Made by a program: the position numbers and the translations under genes
DNA from: Bacteroidia bacterium
GTDB taxonomy: Bacteria > Bacteroidota > Bacteroidia > B-17B0 > Aurantibacillaceae
Reading direction: 5' to 3'
Assembly (NCBI GenBank): GCA_014379485.1
Contig: JACMLS010000741.1
Coordinates: 1-6,427, forward strand
Length of the DNA stretch: 6,427 nucleotides
Shown here: one piece after another, positions 1 through 5,635 of the stretch
Layout of the letters: each line of letters begins with the position of its first letter
Numbering within the stretch: the first letter of the stretch is position 1
Notes under the pieces: generated by a model
What the model saw: only the letters and a program-made list of their open reading frames with translations
Told to the model about the DNA's origin: nothing
Database searches by the model: none

Positions 1-364
1 AAGGTTTTTCATTTTCGTCAAAGCGAATGGTAAGGATCATTCCTTCCTTCAGAAATTTTATTGCATCGCCAAAAATAATTTTCGGAATGTGTAATTGCTC
101 AAAAGTAGTTTGGTTCATACACACCAAAAATTCATTTTCGGGGTAAATGAATTCCAGTTCAATTTCATCTACTCTCACCAGATCTATTTTTTCGCCTGAG
201 CGAAAACGAACTTCGCTTTGTTTACCGGTTTCTACATTGCGGCATTTTAATGTATAAATAGTATTCCCTTTTCCGGGAGTTAGGTGATTGTATTCCAGAA
301 CTTTTAATAAAACATTATCCAGTCGTAAAAAAGCGCCTTTAGAAATATCTGATGTTGTAGCCAT
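1..364 (-). CDS. efp: Elongation factor P, N-terminal two thirds (3' end outside window)
   Basis: EF-P binds the ribosome next to the P site and relieves stalling at consecutive prolines; it acts in the cytoplasm. The visible 121 codons start MATTSDISKGAF and cover the N-terminal KOW-like domain and most of the first OB domain. The tip loop that reaches the peptidyl-transferase centre reads HLTPGKGNT, with Lys32 as the residue that is post-translationally modified in other bacteria. Further family marks are the FRSGEKIDLV stretch, a TFEQL motif and FGDAIKFLKEGM. Full-length EF-P is usually about 185-190 residues, so roughly 65 are missing at the left edge. The ATG at 364-362 is the only sensible start. 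The leader is A/T-rich with no Shine-Dalgarno, and no good promoter is visible in the 50-odd bases between the hbd terminator and this start. No EF-P modification gene is in view. The identification is firm. Confidence 0.95.
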   Translation of the reverse strand, partial: MATTSDISKGAFLRLDNVLLKVLEYNHLTPGKGNTIYTLKCRNVETGKQSEVRFRSGEKIDLVRVDEIELEFIYPENEFLVCMNQTTFEQLHIPKIIFGDAIKFLKEGMILTIRFDENEKP

Positions 365-415
365 TTTTTTTATTTTAAAATTTTATTTCCTCTTGATATT
401 TTGCGATGTACTTAT

Positions 416-446
416 AAATAAAAAACCGCCCGATCAGAGCGGTTTT
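416..446 (-). terminator. Intrinsic terminator of the hbd gene
   Basis: On the minus strand, AAAACCGC (446-439) pairs perfectly with GCGGTTTT (429-422) around a 9-base loop. The descending arm runs into TTTTTT and then ATTTAT (425-414). The hairpin begins 27 bases after the hbd stop codon. The perfect 8-bp stem with its U-tract is a textbook Rho-independent terminator. It separates hbd from efp, so efp needs its own promoter or depends on read-through. Confidence 0.85.
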
Positions 447-473
447 CAGCTATGAGATCTTTAATAAAAAAAT

Positions 474-1376
474 TTAAACCAATTCTTTTTTCTTAAATCT
501 TTCGGCCGGAATCAATTCTTTTCCTCCACCGGTATAATCGTAAAAACCTTTTCCGGATTTCGCTCCCAGGTGTCCGGCCATAACCATATTTACCAATAGC
601 GGACAAGGCGCGTATTTCGGATTTCCATAACCATCCTGCAACACGCGCAGTATGCTCAAACAAACATCAAGACCAATAAAATCTGCAAGGTGCAATGGCC
701 CCATCGGGTGTGCCATTCCTAATTTCATAACAGTATCAATTTCTTCAACACCGGCAGTACCTTCGTGCAATGTAATAATTGCTTCGTTTATCATGGGCAT
801 TAAAATTTTATTTGCCACAAAGCCCGGGTAATCGTTTACCTCTACCGGAACTTTATTGAGCTTGCGCGAAGTTTCCATTACCAGATTTGTTACCTCATCT
901 GTTGTAGAATATCCGCGAATCACTTCAATCAGTTTCATTACCGGAACCGGATTCATAAAATGCATGCCAATTACCTTGCCCGGGCGTTTTGTAACCGCTG
1001 CAATGCGCGTAATAGAAATAGATGAAGTGTTGCTGGCCAAAATTGTTTCGGGCGGACAAACCGCGTCTAATTGCTTAAAGAGATTCAATTTTATTTCTAC
1101 ATTTTCTGTAGCAGCTTCAACAACCAATTCAGTATTTTTTACACCATCTTCCATTTTGGTGAAGGTTTTAATGTTGGAAAGTGTTGCTGCTTTATCTGCC
1201 TCTGTAATTGCTCCTTTTGCAACCTGGCGGTCTAAATTTTTACCAATGGTTGCAAGCGCTTTTTCTAAAGCTGCTGCATTAATATCAATTAAAGAAACTG
1301 AATGGCCGAATTGTGCGAATACGTGCGCTATGCCGTTTCCCATTGTGCCGGAACCTATAACTGCAATGTTTTTCAT
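474..1376 (-). CDS. hbd: 3-hydroxybutyryl-CoA dehydrogenase (3-hydroxyacyl-CoA dehydrogenase family)
   Basis: This 300-residue protein is predicted to interconvert 3-hydroxybutyryl-CoA and acetoacetyl-CoA with NAD(P), in short-chain fatty acid oxidation or butanoate metabolism. The N-terminal Rossmann fold carries IGSGTMGNG (GxGxxG at 8-13) and Asp31 at the end of the second strand, suggesting NAD preference. Catalytic positions expected for the family are all present: Ser118 in SNTSSIS, His139 in GMHFMNP, Glu151 in LIEVI and Asn189 in GFVANKI. The C-terminal helical domain ends with the usual SGKGFYDY (274-281). It is a stand-alone enzyme of normal length, not fused to an enoyl-CoA hydratase. 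The ATG at 1376 sits directly before the GxGxxG strand, so the start is secure. The intrinsic terminator at 416-446 closes the transcript. The 108-base gap upstream allows its own promoter. No thiolase or crotonase is nearby, so the direction of the pathway cannot be inferred. Confidence 0.95.
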   Translation of the reverse strand: MKNIAVIGSGTMGNGIAHVFAQFGHSVSLIDINAAALEKALATIGKNLDRQVAKGAITEADKAATLSNIKTFTKMEDGVKNTELVVEAATENVEIKLNLFKQLDAVCPPETILASNTSSISITRIAAVTKRPGKVIGMHFMNPVPVMKLIEVIRGYSTTDEVTNLVMETSRKLNKVPVEVNDYPGFVANKILMPMINEAIITLHEGTAGVEEIDTVMKLGMAHPMGPLHLADFIGLDVCLSILRVLQDGYGNPKYAPCPLLVNMVMAGHLGAKSGKGFYDYTGGGKELIPAERFKKKELV

Positions 1377-1392
1377 TTTTTAGAATTTTAGG

Positions 1393-1400
1393 CTAAAGTA
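1393..1400 (-). promoter_or_regulatory. Weak candidate -7 element for hbd
   Basis: The minus strand reads TACTTTAG, matching the Bacteroidota -7 consensus TAnnTTTG at five of six fixed positions, 16 bases before the hbd ATG. No convincing -33 TTG element is seen at the usual distance, so this is only a possibility. Its support is positional: the gene before hbd ends 108 bases upstream. Confidence 0.25.
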
Positions 1401-1409
1401 ATAAAAAAA

Positions 1410-1437
1410 GGGACGAGGGACGAGGGCATGGGACGAG
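1410..1437. repeat. Three copies of GGGACGAG in the hbd upstream gap
   Basis: GGGACGAG occurs at 1410-1417, 1417-1424 and 1430-1437, the first two spaced by 7 bases and the third by 13. It lies between the stop of the dehydrogenase gene (1485) and the start of hbd (1376) and is more G-rich than its surroundings. Simple G/A-rich direct repeats of this sort occur between genes in Bacteroidota genomes. I see no coding role and no inverted partner. Confidence 0.6.
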
Positions 1438-1484
1438 GAAAAAGTGATTGCCGCTAAGAATAATTATCAAATCTAATACCCCTA

Positions 1485-2144
1485 CTACTCCACAATTTCA
1501 CTATACTCCACCACCTTCAATTTATCTGTTCCGGTTTTGGAATAACGTATCATAGCCTCTGCTACTTTTTCTGATTTTATTGCCCTGTATTTTTTTAAGC
1601 CTCCCATAAATAAAAATGAAAGTGCAACCATAAAAAACTTTCCCATCACCTCTCCAAAACGGAATTCTTTTCTTTTTCCCAATAACATAGATGGGCGAAA
1701 AAAATAAATGTGTGGAATAGTTGTTGCCGCAATTTTTTCTTCGGCGGTTCCTTTTGTTTTAAGGTAGAAGTTTGTTGACTGTGCACTTGCTCCTACCGAA
1801 GAAACCATTAAGAACTTTTTAATTCCGTTTTTAGCAGCGAGGTTGGCAAGTAATACGGGGTAATGAAGATCTACTTTTTCAAATGCTTCTTGCGAGCCTG
1901 CCACCCTTATTGTTGTGCCAAGACAACAAAACAGAACATCACCTTTCAGATTTTCCTGCAGTTCTTTTTCATTGGCAAAATCAACAATAATTTCTTTTAG
2001 TTTTGGATGCGTTGTGCCCGATTTTTTGCGCACAAAAACTTTTACCTGTGAGAAAGATGGGTCTGAAAGTAGTTTTTCTGTAAGAAAGTTTCCGGTAAGG
2101 CCACTGCTGCCAAAAACAAGCGCACTGAGGTCAGTTTTTTCCAC
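1485..2144 (-). CDS. TIP30/HTATIP2-like NAD(P)-binding short-chain dehydrogenase (atypical SDR)
   Basis: A 219-residue Rossmann-fold protein. The nucleotide loop is FGSSGLTGNFL (GxxGxxG, Gly12-Gly18). Arg39 after the second strand hints at NADP preference. The stretch FCCLGTTIRVAG (72-83), then VSSVGAS (114-120), Tyr127-x3-Lys131 and a FRPSMLLGKRKEFRFGE segment match the bacterial relatives of human HTATIP2/TIP30. The reaction and substrate of this subfamily are not known, so only an oxidoreductase-like fold can be claimed. The start is GTG at 2144-2142: an in-frame TAA lies three codons upstream and no ATG occurs before the nucleotide-binding loop. It overlaps the end of the DUF4835 gene by 14 bases, so translation is probably coupled. 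A cytoplasmic location is expected because there is no signal peptide; a hydrophobic stretch (FFMVALSFLFMGG) near residue 175 might allow loose membrane contact. Confidence 0.85.
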   Translation of the reverse strand: MEKTDLSALVFGSSGLTGNFLTEKLLSDPSFSQVKVFVRKKSGTTHPKLKEIIVDFANEKELQENLKGDVLFCCLGTTIRVAGSQEAFEKVDLHYPVLLANLAAKNGIKKFLMVSSVGASAQSTNFYLKTKGTAEEKIAATTIPHIYFFRPSMLLGKRKEFRFGEVMGKFFMVALSFLFMGGLKKYRAIKSEKVAEAMIRYSKTGTDKLKVVEYSEIVE

Positions 2145-3039
2145 AGTCGGTTATCTTGCTGTACTTTGTGGTTCGCGCCGGATCTATGGCATTCAGGAGA
2201 TCGATCAGTTTGGTTTTTTCGTCGGGTTGTCCCTTGCAAAAAACATTTACAACTTCATCGCATTTTGCATTGAAAAAAACCTGCATATTAAATGATGTGG
2301 GCCTGCTTTTGTGCAATACCAATAAATTCTGAAGCGCATCTAAAACAACGGCCCTTCCTTCATCAGGTCTTTCTACCATAATATCCATTCCCAATCTATG
2401 GTATTTGTAAAGGGTTTCTCTTATAGGAACAAAAACCGGCGCCAGGGTATTTTCAACTAACCAGTAACGGTTTTTATTGGTTTCAAAAGCTTTCCAGCCA
2501 ATTTCATTTGCCCCTTGTGCATTCTGTACAATGGTTTGCGCTTTCTGATAAAATTCTGTTCCTCCATTGGGTGAAAATGTATCATAATCATAGCCGATCA
2601 TCATATAAGCATAAAACGCAAGCACAGAAGTAAAGTTGCTTGTAAATGTTGTGGGTTCCCAGTTCAGCTGCTGATATTCTACATAGTGAAATGCAAAATT
2701 ATTATCCTCATAATTAAAAAGCGGTGAGTTATAAGATGATTTAAAAGTTGCGCGCGACGAAGAAATTAAAATACTGCCTTTATAATCTTCCATTGTAATT
2801 TTTTCAGTAACGTTGATCATAATGTTACACTCAATTTTTTCGTTGATGGTAAAATTATCATTGGTCCATTTACGTGTGTTCATTAATTCGAAAATGGCTT
2901 TTTCCATATTCCCGAAAATTCGTTTTGCTTCTGTTCCCTGTATCTGAGAAGAAACAACCTGCACTTTACAATTTAACTCCTGGGCAGGAATGTAAGCGGC
3001 TAAAAACGCCATCAGAACAATTATATAAATCTTTCTCAT
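2131..3039 (-). CDS. porD: DUF4835 family exported protein (PorD-like, linked to type IX secretion)
   Basis: A 302-residue protein starting with a signal peptide (MRKIYIIVLMAFLAAYIPAQ), likely cut around Ala19 or Gln20, so it is periplasmic or outer-membrane associated. The LNC at 22-24 is not a lipobox, because Asn precedes Cys. The mature N-terminus LNCKVQV, the IFGNMEKAIFELMNTRKW region, the middle GTEFYQKAQTIV and the YRETL-type segment VPIRETLYKYHRLGMD are typical of DUF4835, a family found essentially in Bacteroidota. Some annotation sources, as I recall, call it PorD and connect it to type IX secretion; its biochemical role is not settled and nothing in the sequence gives an enzyme activity. 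The length matches the family. Its ATG shares four bases (ATGA) with the coaBC stop, so the two are translationally coupled. A T9SS cargo protease is encoded 2.6 kb upstream, so the host does have that system. Confidence 0.8.
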   Translation of the reverse strand: MRKIYIIVLMAFLAAYIPAQELNCKVQVVSSQIQGTEAKRIFGNMEKAIFELMNTRKWTNDNFTINEKIECNIMINVTEKITMEDYKGSILISSSRATFKSSYNSPLFNYEDNNFAFHYVEYQQLNWEPTTFTSNFTSVLAFYAYMMIGYDYDTFSPNGGTEFYQKAQTIVQNAQGANEIGWKAFETNKNRYWLVENTLAPVFVPIRETLYKYHRLGMDIMVERPDEGRAVVLDALQNLLVLHKSRPTSFNMQVFFNAKCDEVVNVFCKGQPDEKTKLIDLLNAIDPARTTKYSKITDCGKN

Positions 3040-4235
3040 TTCTTATTGGTGTAATTAAAGATCAGTTCAGCAAGATCCATTGCCAGTTGACGCTTATGCT
3101 TTAACTCAAAATTAGTGATTTTATTGTGTTTATCAATAACAGAAATACGATTTGTATCTACTCCAAAACCTTCGTCTTTTTGATTGGGAGAATTAACAAT
3201 TATAAGGTCCAGGTTCTTTTTTTTGAGTTTTTGAACGGCATTTTCTGTCTGGTTCTCTGTTTCCAGGGCAAAGCCAACTAAAAATTGTGCGTCTGTTTTC
3301 AGTTTTCCGGCCTCGGCAAGTATATCCGGATTTTTTACAAGATCCAGAGAAATATTCTCCGCACTTTTTTTTATTTTTTGAGAGGCAGCTTTCAGAGGTT
3401 TATAATCTGCCACCGCTGCAGATGCAATAAAAATGGCCGATTCAGAAAAATTATCCATACATGCCTTTCTCATTTCATCGGCACTTTCTACCCGTATACA
3501 ATTTATTGTGGGGTCATTTATCTGGAGCTCAGATGGCCCCAGCACAAGTGTTACGTGAGCGCCCAGCAGCGCAAAAGCCTCTGCCAGCCAAACACCTGTT
3601 TTGCCCGAAGAACGATTTCCGATAAAACGTACCGGATCTATTGCCTCGTATGTAGGACCAGCATTGATAAGAACTCTTTTTCCCGCAAAGGAAGCGGCAA
3701 AAAATTGTTTTAGTGTTCTAAAAATTTCTTCGGGTTCTGCCATTCTTCCGGTTCCAAGCAAACCGCTTGCCAGCTCTCCGGTTTCTGGCGGAATGATGTG
3801 AACAGAACCATTTTCTTTTAGTAGAGAAATATTCTCCGTGGTAGAAAAATGCAGATACATATCAGCATCCATTGCAGGAGCCACAAAAACGGGGGCACGA
3901 CTTGACATATATGCAGCGATAAGTAAATTATCGCAAATGCCATGTGCCATTTTTGCAAGTGTATTTGCTGTTGCCGGAGCCACGACAAAAATATCAGCCC
4001 ACAAACCAAGTTCAACGTGGTTGTTCCATTTAAATTCTTCGTCAAAAAACTCTGTGTACACTTTGTTTTTTGATACGACTGAGAGTGTTTGTCGGGTTAC
4101 AAAATTTTCTGCGTCGGGTGTCATAACCACTTTTACTTCTGCACCTTCTTTTACAAGCAAACGCACAAGCAGAGGGGTTTTGTAAGCCGCAATTCCGCCG
4201 CTTACACCCAATACTATTTTTTTTCCTTTCAGCAT
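3036..4235 (-). CDS. coaBC: Bifunctional phosphopantothenoylcysteine decarboxylase / phosphopantothenate-cysteine ligase
   Basis: It carries out two consecutive steps of coenzyme A synthesis in the cytoplasm: joining 4'-phosphopantothenate with cysteine using CTP (CoaB) and FMN-dependent decarboxylation to 4'-phosphopantetheine (CoaC). The CoaC part (about 1-180) shows GVSGGIAAYK (10-19), catalytic His73 in NNHVEL, the flavin segment APATANTLAKMA (86-97), PAMDADMY (120-127) and SGLLGTGRMAEP (157-168). The CoaB part (about 184-399) shows AGPTYEAIDPVRFIGNRSSG (192-211), SAAVADYKP (272-280), KIKK (287-290) with Lys289, and VGFALETE (320-327). Two CoaC positions differ from the E. coli enzyme: Asp123 for Asn and Ser157 for Cys. 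I chose ATG 4235, giving 399 residues; the only longer option is TTG at 4265, inside a hairpin and adding an unconserved tail. The stop overlaps the next gene's start by four bases. Confidence 0.95.
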   Translation of the reverse strand: MLKGKKIVLGVSGGIAAYKTPLLVRLLVKEGAEVKVVMTPDAENFVTRQTLSVVSKNKVYTEFFDEEFKWNNHVELGLWADIFVVAPATANTLAKMAHGICDNLLIAAYMSSRAPVFVAPAMDADMYLHFSTTENISLLKENGSVHIIPPETGELASGLLGTGRMAEPEEIFRTLKQFFAASFAGKRVLINAGPTYEAIDPVRFIGNRSSGKTGVWLAEAFALLGAHVTLVLGPSELQINDPTINCIRVESADEMRKACMDNFSESAIFIASAAVADYKPLKAASQKIKKSAENISLDLVKNPDILAEAGKLKTDAQFLVGFALETENQTENAVQKLKKKNLDLIIVNSPNQKDEGFGVDTNRISVIDKHNKITNFELKHKRQLAMDLAELIFNYTNKK

Positions 4236-4241
4236 TTCTCT

Positions 4242-4277
4242 AAAAAAATAATGGCAGAAAGCCAAAGCAATCTGCCA
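4242..4277 (-). terminator. Terminator-like hairpin between rpoZ and coaBC (possible attenuator)
   Basis: On the minus strand TGGCAGA (4277-4271) pairs with TCTGCCA (4258-4252), a perfect 7-bp stem around 12 bases that can add a small inner GC/GC pair. It is followed by TTATTTTTTT (4251-4242). It begins 30 bases after the rpoZ stop, and its U-tract ends only six bases before the coaBC ATG. The form is that of an intrinsic terminator, but there is no room for a promoter after it. coaBC must therefore depend on read-through or on a start site upstream of or inside the hairpin. Confidence 0.6.
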
Positions 4278-4307
4278 CTAAATATGTTTCAGGCAATCTT
4301 AAAAAAA

Positions 4308-4637
4308 TTATTCTTTTACTTCTTTTAAAGGATTGCGGTAATAAATTTTATCTTCAATAAACTCCTGCAATGCAATATTGGCAGGTTTAGGAAGTTTTTC
4401 GTAAAACTTAGAAATTTCAATTTGCTCGCGGTTCTCAAAAATCTCTTCCAGGTTATCAGTATGAGAAGCAAACTCAGCAAGTTTGTTTTGTAATTCTTCT
4501 TTCATTTCAAGACTGATCTGGTGAGATCTTTTAGAAATGATTGCTATTGATTCATAAACGTTTCCGGTTTTAGTATCAAGTTTGTTTACATCGCGGGTAA
4601 TGGTTGTGATCTCCGCATTTGTTTTTTTAAAATCCAT
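4308..4637 (-). CDS. rpoZ: DNA-directed RNA polymerase omega subunit
   Basis: A 109-residue protein of the RpoZ/Rpb6 family, Bacteroidota type. Omega binds the beta' subunit and helps assemble and stabilise core RNA polymerase. The recognisable core is GNVYESIAIISKRSHQIS at about 25-42, the equivalent of the conserved first helices of omega. The tail LPKPANIALQEFIEDKIYY with a terminal NP-containing end is typical of Bacteroidota omega and differs from proteobacterial forms. It starts 2 bases after the bamD stop and has an unusually good Shine-Dalgarno for this phylum (AAAGGAG, 4651-4645) made of the last codons of bamD. Co-transcription and translational coupling with bamD are therefore likely. 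Its position between bamD and coaBC agrees with the known Bacteroidota gene order. Confidence 0.9.
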   Translation of the reverse strand: MDFKKTNAEITTITRDVNKLDTKTGNVYESIAIISKRSHQISLEMKEELQNKLAEFASHTDNLEEIFENREQIEISKFYEKLPKPANIALQEFIEDKIYYRNPLKEVKE

Positions 4638-4639
4638 AA

Positions 4640-5446
4640 TCAGGCTCCTTTAAGTAAATTTTCTTTCATTTTCAAGCAACTTTCATAGATGAATTTTGCA
4701 TCATCTGCCCACTTGCTTGCGGGGTACAAATCTACGAATTTTCTGTAAGTTTCAATGGCTGCATTCAATCTAACTAACTTCTTGGATACTATTGAGTTAG
4801 CCGCCAAAAGGTAATTTGCTTTAATGTTTATGTAATTAATTTCCTCTACAAATTTGGCATCCGGGTAATCTTTTACATAAATATTGCAGGATGTAATTGC
4901 AGCTTTATAATCGTTAATATGAAAATATTGTTTGGTGATCTCGTAGTATTTTGTTTCGAGTTTTAAGCGCAGCCTGCTTACTAAAATGTTGGCAGTATCT
5001 AATTTTGTTGAGGTGGGATAATTGTTTACAAACTCCTGCAGTTCGAGTATTGCGTTTTTAGTGTCGGTCTGGTCAAGTGTGTACTGGGGCGAATTGTGAT
5101 AATAGCAGAGGGCGCTCATAAACGAACAACTTTCTGCGTGTACACTTTGCGGAAAAGTGCGCACAAAATTACGAAAGTGATAACCTGCCAGAGAAAAATC
5201 GCCCTGGTTGTAATTACAGTAGCAGAAATAAAAATAGATCTCTTCTTCTTCGGGCTGGCCTTTGTAAAGAGGAATAAGTTCATCAAAAAGCATTTGAGCG
5301 TGGTAATAATCTTTCTTATCAAAATACTCACGGGCTTTTACCAATTTTAATTTGTAGTCAGAACTTTTTACGAGTTTAGAAAACTTACCGCATGAAATAG
5401 TGAGTGCAAGTATTGGAATTAAAATAAAAAGAAAACGCTTTATCAT
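4640..5446 (-). CDS. bamD: Outer membrane protein assembly factor BamD (lipoprotein, TPR)
   Basis: BamD is the essential lipoprotein partner of BamA in the complex that folds and inserts beta-barrel proteins in the outer membrane. The 268-residue product begins MIKRFLFILIPILALTISCG: a lipoprotein signal peptide with lipobox TISC and lipid-modified Cys19. The rest is helical tetratricopeptide repeats, with signatures such as AREYFDKKDYYHAQMLFDEL, then YNQGDFSLAGYHFRNFVRTF-like and AILELQEFVNNYP segments, and a final ETYRKFVDLYPASKWADDA near the C-terminus. The DQTDTKNAI stretch and the overall length fit Bacteroidota BamD/YfiO homologues. ATG at 5446 is chosen over TTG at 5455 because the upstream triplets fall in the candidate promoter's -7 element. 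It heads the bamD-rpoZ-coaBC-porD-SDR cluster, and its promoter candidate lies immediately before the start. Confidence 0.92.
   Translation of the reverse strand: MIKRFLFILIPILALTISCGKFSKLVKSSDYKLKLVKAREYFDKKDYYHAQMLFDELIPLYKGQPEEEEIYFYFCYCNYNQGDFSLAGYHFRNFVRTFPQSVHAESCSFMSALCYYHNSPQYTLDQTDTKNAILELQEFVNNYPTSTKLDTANILVSRLRLKLETKYYEITKQYFHINDYKAAITSCNIYVKDYPDAKFVEEINYINIKANYLLAANSIVSKKLVRLNAAIETYRKFVDLYPASKWADDAKFIYESCLKMKENLLKGA
4645..4651 (-). promoter_or_regulatory. rpoZ: Strong Shine-Dalgarno for rpoZ inside bamD's last codons
   Basis: The minus strand reads AAAGGAG at 4651-4645, seven bases before the rpoZ ATG at 4637. It overlaps the final Lys-Gly-Ala codons of bamD. Bacteroidota ribosomes use such sites little, and most starts in this window lack one, so the match may be partly chance. 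The spacing is nevertheless ideal. Confidence 0.5.
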
Positions 5447-5452
5447 GAGCTG

Positions 5453-5483
5453 CAAATTTAACGAATATTTAATGAACGTGAAA
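5453..5483 (-). promoter_or_regulatory. Candidate Bacteroidota-type promoter of bamD
   Basis: The minus strand carries TAAATTTG at 5460-5453, a perfect match to the -7 consensus TAnnTTTG of the Bacteroidota primary sigma factor. TTTC lies 19 bases upstream (5483-5480), one base off the TTTG -33 element. Transcription would be expected to start a few bases after 5453, at or only slightly before the bamD ATG at 5446. The leader would then be almost absent. Confidence 0.55.
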
Positions 5484-5541
5484 GGGGGCGGGAAATTGTA
5501 ATTAACAGAAGAAAAAACGGTTTAACAGGAATTAACTAAAC

Positions 5542-5594
5542 GTTAGTCGTTGCTCGTTAGTTGTTTGTTAGTTGTTAGTTGTTAGTTGTTAGTT
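5542..5594. repeat. Degenerate tandem array of the heptamer GTTAGTT
   Basis: Seven-base units run through this stretch: GTTAGTC (5542), the degenerate GTTGCTC (5549), GTTAGTT (5556), a four-base slip GTTT (5563), then GTTAGTT at 5567, 5574, 5581 and 5588. Five units are exact. A further GTCGTTAA follows at 5596-5603. It lies between the end of the protease gene and the bamD promoter, contains no gene, and is the inverted partner of the array at 5636-5665. Confidence 0.85.
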
Positions 5595-5635
5595 TGTCGT
5601 TAATTTCCTAATCAATCCAGAACGTTCAAAAAAAA

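Noticed and set aside
856..1383. Plus-strand open frame of 175 codons opposite hbd
   Set aside because: It is antisense to a strongly conserved enzyme, has no recognisable domain and is best explained by codon bias of the real gene.
2965..2976. PorD as a lipoprotein because of the LNC at residues 22-24
   Set aside because: Asn directly before Cys is not accepted in a lipobox, and a conventional signal peptidase I site around Ala19/Gln20 fits better.
3285..3713. Plus-strand open frame opposite coaBC
   Set aside because: It is antisense to conserved CoaB sequence, low-complexity and without any family resemblance. The same applies to other plus-strand frames at 1915-2295, 3838-4185 and 5096-5350.
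4236..4265. A ten-residue N-terminal extension of CoaBC beginning at 4265
   Set aside because: The codon at 4265 is TTG, it lies in the loop of the hairpin, and the added MAFCHYFFRE is unlike family N-termini. ATG at 4235 gives the standard MLKGKKIVLGVSGG start.
5447..5455. BamD start at 5455
   Set aside because: It is a TTG within the -7 promoter element. ATG 5446 gives a normal lipoprotein signal peptide.
5620..5627. Palindrome GAACGTTC as an operator
   Set aside because: It is a single 8-base palindrome in the spacer between the repeat arrays. It is short enough to occur by chance and has no second copy.
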